A DNA stretch of 64,000 nt from Alphaproteobacteria bacterium US3C007. Lineage in GTDB: Bacteria; Pseudomonadota; Alphaproteobacteria; Rhodobacterales; Rhodobacteraceae. A program made the position numbers and the translations under genes. Position 1 is the first letter of the stretch; each line of letters begins with the position of its first letter. Below, piece by piece: positions 37,223-47,205 of the stretch. The notes beneath the pieces are model-generated. The model searched no databases, had not been told where the DNA came from, and worked only from the letters and a program-made list of their open reading frames with translations. The stretch spans positions 2,170,001 through 2,234,000 of the forward strand of contig CP139918.1 in assembly GCA_034423775.1 (NCBI GenBank), in the 5' to 3' direction.

Positions 37223-39467
37223 ATCCGCCATGCTTGGCCATGAAATTGGCCGCTGTCTTACGCAGATTATCGACACCTGCCAAGCGGGCCTGGTCTAGTT
37301 CCACCTTCAATGCTTTCAAGTCGGTATTCATGAGGGCCTGTTTGACGGGGCCAATAGAGGCGGGGCGCATTGATAAAGTATGAAGCCCCAAAGCCGCCAG
37401 ACAGACGGCTTCTAACGGGCGCCCGGCATCCTCGCCACAAAAAGACAGCGGTGTTTTATGCGCTTGGCATTTTGTCACGATATCTTCGAGAAAGCTGAGA
37501 AAGCTGCTGCTCAACGTATCATAGCGTTTGCGCACCAATTCATTTTCGCGATCAGCGGCGAAGAAGAATTGTTTCAGATCATTGCCGCCAATTGACAAAA
37601 AATCCACCGAGTCAAAAAATGCTTTGGGGGCGTAGTGGATCGAAGGGGTTTCGATCATCGCGCCAACCCGCAGGCTTTTTGGCAGCGGGTGACCTAGGAT
37701 TTTCTCGCGCTCGAGAGCTTTGTCCATTTCGCTGCGCGCTTGGCGAAATTCTTCATGTTGCGCGATAAAGGGGAACATGATTGACAGATCGCGCCCGTTT
37801 GCGCCGCGCAACAAAGCTTGCAACTGCATGCGCAACACGCCCGGTTTGTCCAAGCCAACGCGGATCGCACGCCAGCCTAGCGCCGGATTTGGCTCTTCCA
37901 CTTCGGTCATATAGGGCAGTACTTTATCCGAGCCGATATCAAGCGTTCTGAAGGTGACAGGTTTGTTTTGAGCCGATTCTAAAACCCGCGCATAGATCGC
38001 GCTCAGCTCTGAGCGTTTGGGCATTTGACTGCGTAGTAAAAACTGCAATTCGGTACGAAAAAGCCCAACGCCTTCTGCCCCAGAGCTTTCGAGGCTGGGC
38101 AGATCGGCCATTAACCCGGCATTCATCAGCAACGTGACGCGCGTCTTGCAGGCGGCGATGGCGGGGCTGTCGCGAAGGGCGGCATAGCGCTTTTGCGCCT
38201 TTGCTTGCATAGCGATTTTATCTTTGACGGCGCTGGCCACGCTGTCATCTGGGCGTAGATGGATTACCCCTGCATCACCATCGATCATGATGGGATCGCC
38301 GTTTAAGGCCTCGGTGGTTAGATTTTCGGCGTGAATGACGAGCGGAATCGCTAGAGCCCGTGCCACGATTGCGGCATGCGATCCCACCGACCCTTCTTCA
38401 AGCGCCAGACCTTTTAGGCTGCGCCCATATTCCAAGAGCTCGGCGGTGCCAATATTTTGCGCCACCAAAATCGCATCGCTCGGAATCACCGCGCCCGTAT
38501 TGCGCCCCTGGCCTGTAAGGCTGCGCAACAAACGGTTCGATAGATCATCCAAATCATGAAGGCGGTCGCGTAAATATGGGTCGGCAACTTGTGACAGCCG
38601 TGCCCGCGCCGCGGATTGTTCTTTTTCAACGGCCGCCTCTGCCGAAAGCCCCTGATCAATATCGGTGTCCATTCGGCGCAGCCAGCCGCGCGAATTGGCA
38701 AACATGCGATAGGCTTCCAGAATTGCCCTTGGCTCCTTATCGCCAAAGTGCGCTGCATCCAGCAAATCATCGATGCCGCTGCGCAACTTTTCCAATGCTG
38801 AGGACAGGCGTTGTTTTTCAATTTGCGGATCTTCAGCGATTGGATTGGTGACCACAACGCGGGGTTCATGCAGCCAAACATGGCCAGAGGCGGTGCCCTC
38901 TTGCACGGGGGTGCCGCGAAACAGGGCCGGTTCCTGGTGTTGAGGCCTTAATGCTGCGCCTTCGCCCACAAAAGCGCCTAGCTCGGCCATTTCTGCCAGA
39001 ACCATGGCCACAATTTCCAAGCCGTAAATCTCGTCTGAGGAAAATTCACGCGCGGTTTTGGATTGGACGACCAAGACCCCGAGGCCCGATCCGAGGCGCT
39101 GAATGGGCACACCCAAAAAGGACGAGTAAATTTCCTCGCCCGTTTCCGGCATAAACCGAAAGCCTTTGGTGGCTGGGGCATTCGCCGCGTTGATGGTGTT
39201 TTTGCGCGCGGCCACCCGCCCCACCAAGCCTTCCCCAAGGCGTAGGCGTGTTTTGTGAACGGCGTCGGCATGCAGGCCTTCGGTGGCGCAAAGCTCCAGC
39301 GTGCTCTTATCTCTAAAAAGGTAGATCGAGCACACTTCTGTGCCCATTGAATCGGCGATCAAATGGGTGATTTTATCCAAGCGGGCTTGGCCAGCTGAAT
39401 CTTCTGCCAGCGTGCCACGCAAGCGCTTTAGCAGTTTGCGGCTGTTGGTTCCCGTGGTGTCTTCCAT
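37221..39467 (-). CDS. ptsP: Phosphoenolpyruvate-protein phosphotransferase of the nitrogen PTS (enzyme I-Ntr)
   Basis: 748 residues from ATG 39467, 29 bp after the lysC stop; the frame runs 69 codons further into lysC but that part is not PtsP-like. The N-terminal GAF domain (about 10-160, ADSMGTEVCSIYLFRD) marks the nitrogen form and senses glutamine in studied species. The phosphohistidine is in GSVGSHAAIVARAL; the PEP-binding barrel has LFRTELQFLLR and the catalytic Cys in LSFCGEDAGRP. It phosphorylates NPr, which passes the phosphate to EIIA-Ntr. Those partners are not in the window. Co-transcription with lysC is likely. Confidence 0.94.
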   Translation of the reverse strand: MEDTTGTNSRKLLKRLRGTLAEDSAGQARLDKITHLIADSMGTEVCSIYLFRDKSTLELCATEGLHADAVHKTRLRLGEGLVGRVAARKNTINAANAPATKGFRFMPETGEEIYSSFLGVPIQRLGSGLGVLVVQSKTAREFSSDEIYGLEIVAMVLAEMAELGAFVGEGAALRPQHQEPALFRGTPVQEGTASGHVWLHEPRVVVTNPIAEDPQIEKQRLSSALEKLRSGIDDLLDAAHFGDKEPRAILEAYRMFANSRGWLRRMDTDIDQGLSAEAAVEKEQSAARARLSQVADPYLRDRLHDLDDLSNRLLRSLTGQGRNTGAVIPSDAILVAQNIGTAELLEYGRSLKGLALEEGSVGSHAAIVARALAIPLVIHAENLTTEALNGDPIMIDGDAGVIHLRPDDSVASAVKDKIAMQAKAQKRYAALRDSPAIAACKTRVTLLMNAGLMADLPSLESSGAEGVGLFRTELQFLLRSQMPKRSELSAIYARVLESAQNKPVTFRTLDIGSDKVLPYMTEVEEPNPALGWRAIRVGLDKPGVLRMQLQALLRGANGRDLSIMFPFIAQHEEFRQARSEMDKALEREKILGHPLPKSLRVGAMIETPSIHYAPKAFFDSVDFLSIGGNDLKQFFFAADRENELVRKRYDTLSSSFLSFLEDIVTKCQAHKTPLSFCGEDAGRPLEAVCLAALGLHTLSMRPASIGPVKQALMNTDLKALKVELDQARLAGVDNLRKTAANFMAKHGG

Positions 39468-39495
39468 GGGCGGCGCGCCCCCCGTTTCCCTTGGC

Positions 39496-40731
39496 TTAGG
39501 CGCTTTCGAGCCCAAATGCATGATGCAGGGATTGTACGGCAAGTTCCATATATTTCCTATCAATAAGAACGGAAATCTTGATTTCTGACGTGGCGATGAC
39601 TTTGATGTTAATGCCTTCATCAGATAATGTTTTGAACATTTTTGCCGCAACGCCGGATTGGCTTCGCATGCCAATTCCTACGGCCGATACTTTGGCGGCG
39701 TTCATATCTGCGATCAGATCGACGAAATCAACATGGTTTTCAGTCTTTGCATCCAAAAGCGCTTTTTCAGCGCGGGCGACCTGATCGGTCGGGCAGGAAA
39801 AGGTCATATCGGTGCGGCCATCTTCGGCGATATTTTGAATGATCATATCCACATTAACATTGGCCTCTGAAAGCCGTCCGAAAATAGCTGCAGCCGTGCC
39901 GGGGCGATCTTCGACCGAGACCAGCGTCATCTTCGCTTCATCGCGCGAATAGGCTATTCCTGAAACAACATTAGATTCCATAATTTCTTCCTCGCTACAG
40001 ACCAAAGTACCGGCCGTTTCCGATGGTTCCTCAAAGCTTGACAATACTCTCAGTTTTACGCGGTAGCGCATCGCCAGTTCTACAGATCGGGTTTGCAAAA
40101 CTTTTGCCCCCAGCGATGCCAATTCCAACATTTCTTCAAAGGAGATTTTGTTCAATTTGCGGGCATTGGTTTCGATCCGAGGATCGGTGGTGTAAATCCC
40201 GTCAACATCTGTGTAGATATCGCAGCGCTCTGCGTCAAAAGCCGCCGCGAATGCGACCGCCGTGGTATCAGATCCACCGCGGCCCAACGTGGTAATTCGC
40301 CCTTCGGGGCTTAACCCCTGAAAACCAGCGACCACTGCCACCCGCATGCCATCGGCAAACTTGCCGTTGATATTCTGGGTTGGAATTTCCTCAATCCGCG
40401 CGGCAGAATGGGTAGAGCTGGTGTTCAATGGTACCTGCCAGCCTTGCCAGCTGCGTGCGGGGATTTCCATTTCTTGCAACACCAGCGCCATCAGGCCGGC
40501 GGTGACATTTTCGCCAGAGGACACAACCGCATCATATTCACGCGCGTCATGTAACGGGGAGATATCATTTACCCAGCCTGCCAATTCATTCGTTTTGCCC
40601 GACATGGCCGATACGATCACGATAACATCATATCCCAGCGCTACTTCTCGCGCCACGCGTTTGGCAGCGCGGGTGATGCGGTCGATTGAGGCAACGGATG
40701 TGCCACCAAACTTCATTACCAAAACCGGCAT
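39496..40731 (-). CDS. lysC: Aspartate kinase
   Basis: 411 residues. It phosphorylates aspartate, first step toward lysine, threonine, methionine and diaminopimelate. The kinase domain (about 1-245) has KFGGTSVASIDRI, GRGGSDTTAVAFAAAF and TDVDGIYTTDPR. Two ACT domains (about 265-411) end with the region SQSGVAAKMFKTLSDEGINI, the site of lysine/threonine feedback. Length and layout are those of the single-chain class II aspartokinase, but no internal start for a beta subunit is obvious. It is upstream of and co-directional with ptsP (29 bp). Confidence 0.96.
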   Translation of the reverse strand: MPVLVMKFGGTSVASIDRITRAAKRVAREVALGYDVIVIVSAMSGKTNELAGWVNDISPLHDAREYDAVVSSGENVTAGLMALVLQEMEIPARSWQGWQVPLNTSSTHSAARIEEIPTQNINGKFADGMRVAVVAGFQGLSPEGRITTLGRGGSDTTAVAFAAAFDAERCDIYTDVDGIYTTDPRIETNARKLNKISFEEMLELASLGAKVLQTRSVELAMRYRVKLRVLSSFEEPSETAGTLVCSEEEIMESNVVSGIAYSRDEAKMTLVSVEDRPGTAAAIFGRLSEANVNVDMIIQNIAEDGRTDMTFSCPTDQVARAEKALLDAKTENHVDFVDLIADMNAAKVSAVGIGMRSQSGVAAKMFKTLSDEGINIKVIATSEIKISVLIDRKYMELAVQSLHHAFGLESA

Positions 40732-40796
40732 GATGGTCCTCTAAAGCTAAATTGCACCGCGGTGTAGGGCGAAGTAGGGCCAAGCGCAAGGGCTGT

Positions 40797-41255
40797 TCAG
40801 TTGGTTTTGCGCTTAGGATCAAAGGGCAGAGGGGCGACGGGTATCCCCTCTTCTACAAGTTTTTTTGCCTCTGTAGCTTTGGCTTCACCGTAAATTGCCC
40901 GCTCTGGCGTTAATCCGTAATGCATATCCCGAGCCTCTTGAACAAAATCGGATCCGACATAATCGGCATTTTTTTCCATATGCGCCTTGAAGTCTTTTAA
41001 AGCCTGTTGCGCAGGATGGGGGGGCTCTTGCAGGGGCTTTTGGGCTGTTTCGGGCGCGGCGTTCGGCTGGGCCATAGGAGCGGGCGCCGAGGCGGTGTTG
41101 ACCCGGGGCGCCATAATCGCTTTTGTCACCTGCGTAGAGCCGCAGATTGCACAGGTCACCATTCCGGCGTTTTGCAGTTTCTCAAACGCATCCGCAGATT
41201 GGAACCAGCTGTCAAAACTGTGCTTATTGCTGCATTTTAAGGAGTAATTGATCAT
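40797..41255 (-). CDS. DUF1178 family protein
   Basis: 152 residues. The N terminus MINYSLKCSNKHSFDSWFQSADAFEKL with C8 and a later CAICGS (about 36-40) makes a probable zinc-binding CxxC-type ribbon. A Pro/Ala-rich linker (about 50-85) leads to FVQEARDMHYGLTPERAIYGEA, the conserved C-terminal DUF1178 block. Widespread in Alphaproteobacteria; function unknown. It precedes lysC by 65 bp in the same direction. Confidence 0.85.
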   Translation of the reverse strand: MINYSLKCSNKHSFDSWFQSADAFEKLQNAGMVTCAICGSTQVTKAIMAPRVNTASAPAPMAQPNAAPETAQKPLQEPPHPAQQALKDFKAHMEKNADYVGSDFVQEARDMHYGLTPERAIYGEAKATEAKKLVEEGIPVAPLPFDPKRKTN

Positions 41256-41306
41256 CTCTCGCCGTGCTCTCTTCGCTCTGCCTTGTCAACGATTGCGGAT
41301 TTGGAA

Positions 41307-42557
41307 TCAAGCTAAATCGGTATTTGATCTGGGCATTAGGTGTTCTAACACATCCATAATAATGCTCATATCTGTGTCATGAGACAGCGCCTTTGTGGCG
41401 CGCTGCGCAAGGTTTTGTTGCGCGCTGGGCGTCTTTAACGATGACAGGGCTTTGGCTAATGCCTCAGCATCTGCTGCGCGTATCGCCGCTTTGTTTAGGG
41501 CGAGCGTTTCGTATTCAGCGCTAAAATTGCGCGTATGGGGGCCCGTGATCAGCGCGCATTCATAAGCCGCAGGTTCGTAGGGGGTGTGTCCACCGTGATC
41601 TTTAAAAGCCCCACCAACGATACACAGGCCCGAAGCGGCGTACCATTTGGGCATTTCGCCCAGCGTATCTGCCAAGATCACGTCAACCTTTTCAGGTCCG
41701 CTAGCCTGGTCTTGGCTATAGCGTTGTAGTCGCCAGCCCTGCGACAGGATAAGATCAGCTATTTCGGCGCCGCGTTTGGGATGGCGCGGCGCGATAATCA
41801 GCTGTAATTCGGGCCATGTTTGTCTCACCAAGCCAAAGGCTTTTAAGATGATTTCGTCTTCGCCGGGATGCGTTGAGGCGGCCAGGCATATATTGCGGCG
41901 TTTTTTGGGATCCAAATCGATCGTTTGGGGTTGATATAATGATTTCCAATTGAGCACAGGGCCCATTTTTTCGGGATCAATCCCTAAGCCTTTGAAGCGC
42001 TGGTAAGAGCCTGCATCTTGGGGTTGCAGATAGGCTATCGTGTTCAACAATTTGGCGCTGAGCTTCGGAAACCGGCGCCAGAGATTCTGACCGCGCGCGC
42101 TCATCCGAGCCCCCAAGGCGGTGACCGGAATGCCTGCTGCGGCCAATATGGCGATACGGTTGGGCCATAATTCGGCCTCAAAAGTCACATGCGCGGCGAT
42201 TGAATATGCCTTCATGAACCTGCGCTGTGCCCAACGGAAATCTAGCGGCGAGAGCGCCGCGTGATATCCAAGCTCTTTCGCCCAGAGACGTCCGGAAAGC
42301 GAATTACAGGTGATCAATAAGCTGTTTTGACCGTAACGCGCCGCTAGCGCGTCCAAAATTGGCTTAGCGGATTGCAGCTCACCATTCGATGCGGCGTGCA
42401 CCCAGAGCCATTTTTGCGCAGGGCGTTTCAGCGCCACTGGTTTTCCAAACCGTTGCCAGAAATCTGCCCAGTCTTCGGTACCTTTTAAACAGCGTATCAT
42501 TAAAAGGAGCACAAGCGGGAAGGCGGCAAAGTTTAAGAAGAGGCGGTATATAAACAT
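41307..42557 (-). CDS. waaA: 3-Deoxy-D-manno-octulosonic acid (KDO) transferase
   Basis: 416 residues from ATG 42557 (MFIYRLFLNFAAFPLVLLL), 16 bp after the PhyH stop; the longer frame would overlap phyH. The N-terminal hydrophobic helix (about 5-22) anchors it at the inner membrane. GT30 features: WVHAASNGELQSAKPIL, FEAELWPNRI with the catalytic Glu, APRHPKRGAEI, and CIVGGAFKDHGGHTPYEPAA. It adds KDO to lipid A precursor. In KDLL-type proteins SxGE is common at the first motif; here it reads SNGE, which is conserved enough. Confidence 0.9.
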   Translation of the reverse strand: MFIYRLFLNFAAFPLVLLLMIRCLKGTEDWADFWQRFGKPVALKRPAQKWLWVHAASNGELQSAKPILDALAARYGQNSLLITCNSLSGRLWAKELGYHAALSPLDFRWAQRRFMKAYSIAAHVTFEAELWPNRIAILAAAGIPVTALGARMSARGQNLWRRFPKLSAKLLNTIAYLQPQDAGSYQRFKGLGIDPEKMGPVLNWKSLYQPQTIDLDPKKRRNICLAASTHPGEDEIILKAFGLVRQTWPELQLIIAPRHPKRGAEIADLILSQGWRLQRYSQDQASGPEKVDVILADTLGEMPKWYAASGLCIVGGAFKDHGGHTPYEPAAYECALITGPHTRNFSAEYETLALNKAAIRAADAEALAKALSSLKTPSAQQNLAQRATKALSHDTDMSIIMDVLEHLMPRSNTDLA

Positions 42558-42573
42558 GCGCAGGACGTAGGGG

Positions 42574-43377
42574 TTATAAGCTGCTTTGGTCAAGCAGAAT
42601 AGGAAACCAGTCTTTGCGCAACCGCTCGCCAGGTTGCATCGCATGGCCGGGAAAGGGCGGTGAGGTGGGACCTGGACGCTCGATATAGCGCGCGTCATCC
42701 CCAAGCAAGCGAAGTGAAAACGCTCGGCGCCTCTCGGCGCTGTGATTACCGCGCGCGCCGTGCAAGGCATTAAAGTGAAACGCAACTGCGTCTCCCGGCT
42801 GCATATTATATTCGATGATGCTCATTCCCTCGGCATCAGGATCCGGCACGGGTTGGTAGAGATCGCTATCGGGATAAAAATTTTGTTCTGATAGCCAGCG
42901 GGTTGGCAGCACAGGTTTTTGCCACTTATGCGACCCGGCGACCACGCGCAAACTGTTTTCTTTTACTGGATCAAGGGGCACCCAAAAGCTGATATTTTGC
43001 TGGCCACTGGTGAAGTAATATGGGGCATCAGAATGCCAAGGCGTAGGTTTTGAGGTGCCTGGCTCTTTGACCAAAACATGCTCATGGAATAATTGTACCG
43101 TGTTTGATCCCATCAGCTCAGCAGCGATTTGGGCAATATGTGGCCGATGAATAACATCCGAAAATTCGGAGATGCGCGCCCAGTTGCAATAATCATCAAA
43201 AAACCGTCCGCTCTCTGTGTCGCTTAGGTTTTCTGCAGCATAGGGCCCGGGGTGCTGTAGATTAAACGCAACCCCGTCACGCAGCGGTTCAACACAATCG
43301 GCAAACATGCCGCGGATCAGCGTTACACCATCGGTGCGAAACGCGTGAATTAAATCAGTGGTTAATAATGGATGCAT
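42574..43377 (-). CDS. Phytanoyl-CoA dioxygenase family protein (PhyH)
   Basis: 267 residues; Fe(II)/2-oxoglutarate-dependent oxygenase. The metal triad is visible as H and D in TPWHSDAPYYF (about 113-121) and the distal His in ALHGARGNHS (about 208). The Arg for 2-oxoglutarate is in RRRAFSLRLLGD. The family hydroxylates phytanoyl-CoA, small organic acids or alkaloids; the substrate is unknown. WaaA follows 16 bp downstream in the same direction, though the two have no obvious functional link. A TRAP operon lies upstream, closed by a hairpin. Confidence 0.85.
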   Translation of the reverse strand: MHPLLTTDLIHAFRTDGVTLIRGMFADCVEPLRDGVAFNLQHPGPYAAENLSDTESGRFFDDYCNWARISEFSDVIHRPHIAQIAAELMGSNTVQLFHEHVLVKEPGTSKPTPWHSDAPYYFTSGQQNISFWVPLDPVKENSLRVVAGSHKWQKPVLPTRWLSEQNFYPDSDLYQPVPDPDAEGMSIIEYNMQPGDAVAFHFNALHGARGNHSAERRRAFSLRLLGDDARYIERPGPTSPPFPGHAMQPGERLRKDWFPILLDQSSL

Positions 43378-43471
43378 GCGCGCCTCTTTCTCGTCGGCGT
43401 GATCCTACGTGTCCAGATGCTGTTGTCTAGCTTTGAATGGATGCAGCGCGTGACGGGTAAGCCACAAAAGG

Positions 43472-43499
43472 AAAAGGCCGCCAGCGTTGGCGACCTTTT
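43472..43499 (-). terminator. Terminator downstream of dctM
   Basis: AAAAGGCCGCCA (43472-43483) pairs with TGGCGACCTTTT (43488-43499) around a 4-nt loop, with one mismatch, and ends in a T-run on the minus strand. It closes the TRAP operon before the PhyH gene. Confidence 0.75.
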
Positions 43500-43517
43500 A
43501 AGTTTTGCATGACGGGC

Positions 43518-46187
43518 TTAAAAATTCAGCGACAAATCACGATGAACCGCAGTGCAAGAGGCTAAGAATAGAGCCTGATCGCGGGTCAGCGCCGGTTGCA
43601 AACGCGCGCCCAATGTACCTTTCAGCGCCTCGACATATTCACTCAGAGGGCCGCGTAATTCCGCTTCCGCCTGCGCGCGCCACTCAAGCTGTGCCGCGTA
43701 TAGCTCTAGCGCTTCCTCGTAATGGGCAAGCGCTTTTTCACGGTCTTTTTTACGTTTTCCCAGCGCCTTTTTGGCTTTGCCTAAGGCTTTTTTCACATCA
43801 TCCGCGCCCTCTACAGCACGTACGCTGCGCTCGGCTTGTTTCACGGCCTCTTCTGCGGATTTGTAATCAGCATCAAGTTCAACCGCTTCTATAATTGACC
43901 TAAGGCCGATCAATTCTGCTTCCAGTGCGATATAAGCTGATGTTGCTTCCAAAACCATCAAAGCTTCTGAAGCCCCTTCAAACGTACCATCTGCAGCCCT
44001 GCGATAGGTGTTTCGCGCTTTTGTTTCGGCGGCGGTTAGCAGGCTGAAGGTCTCATATTCGGTTTCCCATGAGGCCGGTATCTCGCCTTCTAGCGTGGCA
44101 ATTTTGGCTTTTGTGTCGGCAACATCCGTGGTCAGAGCAGCGCGTCTTTGTGCAAACTCTTCGCCTTTTAAACGGGCCAGTTCTTTTTCGCTGGCTTTAA
44201 GATGCTCGTTCTCTTGGCGCAGTTGTTTTTGCACTGAGCGCACTTGGCTTAGCATTGGGCGATAGCTGTCCTCTGAGGCTTTTACCGCCGCAGCTGTCAC
44301 CGAAATCTGTGCCAAGTTCTCTAGGGCTTTATCGGCCTCTTTCAGCGAGTTGGCAATCGGATCGGCCAAAATATCTGACAGGTTTGACAAATCGATGCGT
44401 TTTGCTTTCTCGATAGCAGCGACGGTTGCGCCGCCACTTGCCGCAATTTGATCTCCAACGAATTGGTCCATGCAGAATTGCAGCCGTGGATTGCGCGGCG
44501 GCGGCGCAGATTCTGACAGCAGGTTTGAGCGGTTAGGCAGATAGTTGACCAATTGTGGATAATTGCCAACGATCCCCAGAGCCAATAATTGCAACAGAAT
44601 AAAAGGGATCACGCCGCGATACATTTCGATCGTGCGCACCACGGCCGGCGCCACGCCGCGCAAATAAAACAGCGCAAAGCCAAAAGGCGGGGTTAGAAAA
44701 GAGGTTTGGATGTTCAAGCCGATCATGACACCCAGCCACACTGCGGTTATATTTGCACCGGGATCGGCCAACAAAATCGGCGCCACAATCGGAACCACCA
44801 CAACCGCGATTTCGATGAAGTCCAAAAAGAATCCAAGCACGAAGATCACCGCCATCACAATCACAAATTGCGTCCAGAAGCCGCCCGGTAACGAGTTCAA
44901 AAACTCGCGCACCAAATCCTCGCCACCAAATGCACGGAATGCCGCGGTTAGCATCGCGGCCCCCAGCAGAATAACGAATACCAAAGCGGTGGTTTTTGCG
45001 GTTTCCATCATCACGCCATGCAACGTACCGTTGATATTGAGTACGCGCATAGCGCTCCAAATGATTCCAGTTAGCATGACCAGAGCGCCCAGCACCCCGA
45101 TCCAAATACCTTGCATATCCTCGGCGCTCTCGGCCGCTTTGATATTCATTTCATAGTTTTGCAGTGCATAGCCGGTGATCAGCAGCCCCAATATAACCAA
45201 AAAGGCAGGTACAAACGTCCATTTGTTTTGATCGACCAAGCGATACCCGGCCATCACCAAAGCACCTGCTGCGCCGATGGCGCCAGCTTGGTTCACTGTT
45301 GCAATACCGGCAATGATCGACCCCAGTACCAAGAAAATCAAAGTAAGAGGGGGCACCAACGTAATGAAAACTTGGCCCCAGAAAGCCCGATCAAATTTCC
45401 CTTCATACGGCACCGAGGGGGCCGCTGATGGTTTTAAAAACGCGTAGCCTAAAATATACAGCATATAGAGCGCCACCAAAACCAGGCCCGGGATGAAGGC
45501 GCCTAAGAACATTTCACCTGCGCTCGTTGAGGTTACGTCAAAGACGCTTGGCATCTGAAGGTTTCCGGTCGATTCCTTGAATAAGGATTTGCGCAGGCTA
45601 CCCGCTTGATCCGCCGCAGAAGCCAATTGGTCAGCCAGAATAATCAGCACGATTGAAGGCGGGATGATCTGCCCCAGCGTGCCTGAGGCTGCGATTGTAC
45701 CGGTTGCCAAGGACGGAGAGTATTTGTTACGCAGCATCGCCGGCAGGGAAATAAGACCCATCGCCACCACGGTTGCGCCGACAATACCGGTGGTTGCCGC
45801 CAATAAGGCGCCCACGAAGACAACTGAAATGCCCAACCCGCCCCGCACAGGGCCAAACAACCGTGCCATGGTCACCAAAAGATCTTCTGCGATCTTTGAA
45901 CGTTGAAGCATAATGCCCATGAAGATGAATAAAGGGATCGCAATCAACGTATCGCGTTCCACTTCCCAATATACGCCGCGCAGGTTTAAGACCCCGGCTG
46001 AGATCCACTCAGACGGGCCGCCAGAGTGAAAATAGCTGCTAACATCGCCTTCAAACGCGTAGCCGCTGAGTGCAGCGATAACGATTGTGATGATCGCAGA
46101 GCCTGGTAGCGCGAAGGCCACGGGGTAGCCCGAGCCCAATGCAGTGGCCATTATGAGGATCAAAATTAAAAGAAAAAACAGTTCCAT
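43518..46187 (-). CDS. TRAP transporter large permease (DctM) with coiled-coil C-terminal extension
   Basis: 889 residues, about double the usual DctM. Residues about 1-540 hold the permease: many transmembrane segments, GSGYPVAFALPGSAI, LFIFMGIMLQRSKIAEDLL, SGTLGQIIPPSIVLIILAD and QTSFLTPPFGFALFYLRGV. The hydrophilic loop near 200-225 is also typical. Residues about 560-889 are an Ala/Glu/Lys-rich, mostly helical coiled coil (VQKQLRQENEHLKASEKEL, KKALGKAKKALGKRKKD) with no membrane segment. Similar tails exist in other long roseobacter DctM proteins, as far as I recall; their role is unknown. It starts 7 bp after dctQ. Confidence 0.88.
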   Translation of the reverse strand: MELFFLLILILIMATALGSGYPVAFALPGSAIITIVIAALSGYAFEGDVSSYFHSGGPSEWISAGVLNLRGVYWEVERDTLIAIPLFIFMGIMLQRSKIAEDLLVTMARLFGPVRGGLGISVVFVGALLAATTGIVGATVVAMGLISLPAMLRNKYSPSLATGTIAASGTLGQIIPPSIVLIILADQLASAADQAGSLRKSLFKESTGNLQMPSVFDVTSTSAGEMFLGAFIPGLVLVALYMLYILGYAFLKPSAAPSVPYEGKFDRAFWGQVFITLVPPLTLIFLVLGSIIAGIATVNQAGAIGAAGALVMAGYRLVDQNKWTFVPAFLVILGLLITGYALQNYEMNIKAAESAEDMQGIWIGVLGALVMLTGIIWSAMRVLNINGTLHGVMMETAKTTALVFVILLGAAMLTAAFRAFGGEDLVREFLNSLPGGFWTQFVIVMAVIFVLGFFLDFIEIAVVVVPIVAPILLADPGANITAVWLGVMIGLNIQTSFLTPPFGFALFYLRGVAPAVVRTIEMYRGVIPFILLQLLALGIVGNYPQLVNYLPNRSNLLSESAPPPRNPRLQFCMDQFVGDQIAASGGATVAAIEKAKRIDLSNLSDILADPIANSLKEADKALENLAQISVTAAAVKASEDSYRPMLSQVRSVQKQLRQENEHLKASEKELARLKGEEFAQRRAALTTDVADTKAKIATLEGEIPASWETEYETFSLLTAAETKARNTYRRAADGTFEGASEALMVLEATSAYIALEAELIGLRSIIEAVELDADYKSAEEAVKQAERSVRAVEGADDVKKALGKAKKALGKRKKDREKALAHYEEALELYAAQLEWRAQAEAELRGPLSEYVEALKGTLGARLQPALTRDQALFLASCTAVHRDLSLNF

Positions 46188-46194
46188 GAAAACC

Positions 46195-47172
46195 TCAATG
46201 ACCGGTTGGATTTATTTGGCGTTTGCCAGGTTCGCCGCAAACATCGGCCCAAGCTTCCAGCATATAGCTGACAAATTGGATATACATCGTAATTGCAAAC
46301 ACGCCCAGGAAGGCGGCCATTTGGTATTTGATAAACAACCCGATGGACGCGGCTTGGCTGACCTCAAAATTCAGAATGGGCATGTTGATCAATGCCTGTT
46401 TGCCATCAAGGCCGATCAAGAGGATCGCCCAACAGGTCGACAGGCCCAGCAAGATCGTCCCAATGAAGTTTGCATAGCCTTTTGTGCGCTCACGCAGGCC
46501 AGCATAAACGATATCAACGCGCACATGGCCTTCGTCGTATAAAGTATAGGCAGAAGCAAATAGAAATAGCGCGGCATACCAATAGCGCACCAGATCACCC
46601 ATAAACGCCTGTTCATACGAGAAGACGAATCGCGAAACCACGATTGCCAATTCGGCAACCACGATCAACAGAGCCAACCACAAAAACCCAGCTGTGCGCG
46701 TGATCGCGCCGAGAATGAAGCCAAATACAAGCAGGGGTATGTGGATTTTGAGGCCAACGAAGAACGGTTTGTTCAGGTCTTTTGCTGCGCCCTCCCAGAG
46801 CAGGCTTTCGGCCAGCCCTTCCACGCGTAAAAAAGCCACAGCCACATCTGCCATACCAACTAGAAACACGCCCCAAAACAATGATCTAACCAGATAGAGG
46901 TTTAACCGATGGATGCGATCTGCATCCTGGCGCAGGGCCGTTCCAGGCGTTCCTCGGGCGAATAAAATCGCCGCAAGCATCGGAATTAAATATACCAACA
47001 TCGGCAGTGGATTGTTCCAGCGCAGCTGGGTGTCGCTTTGAAAAGAAAGGTTCAGAACATTATTGGTTAAAAATGCCAACAACATCGCCAGCAAGGCCCA
47101 AGAAACTGCTCTTATGGTCACCGCGCTTTTTACCTGCGGTTGACCGGTGTGTCCCGTGTCCGGCGCTGTCAT
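46195..47172 (-). CDS. TRAP transporter small permease (DctQ)
   Basis: 325 residues, longer than the common 160-220. It begins with a short hydrophilic stretch, then about six to seven hydrophobic segments (AVSWALLAMLLAFLTN, LPMLVYLIPMLAAILFA, SLFWGVFLVGMADVAVAFL, LLVFGFILGAITRTAGFLWLA, and the conserved WYAALFLFASAYTLYDEGHVRVDI). The final block matches the DctQ core, where the Asp-Glu-Gly-His-Val-Arg-Val-Asp run is diagnostic. It joins the DctM permease in a sodium-driven uptake system. It lies between dctP (hairpin between) and dctM (7 bp). Confidence 0.87.
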   Translation of the reverse strand: MTAPDTGHTGQPQVKSAVTIRAVSWALLAMLLAFLTNNVLNLSFQSDTQLRWNNPLPMLVYLIPMLAAILFARGTPGTALRQDADRIHRLNLYLVRSLFWGVFLVGMADVAVAFLRVEGLAESLLWEGAAKDLNKPFFVGLKIHIPLLVFGFILGAITRTAGFLWLALLIVVAELAIVVSRFVFSYEQAFMGDLVRYWYAALFLFASAYTLYDEGHVRVDIVYAGLRERTKGYANFIGTILLGLSTCWAILLIGLDGKQALINMPILNFEVSQAASIGLFIKYQMAAFLGVFAITMYIQFVSYMLEAWADVCGEPGKRQINPTGH

Positions 47173-47205
47173 TTAGTCACCTGTATTTTTTATAAAACAA
47201 ATAAA

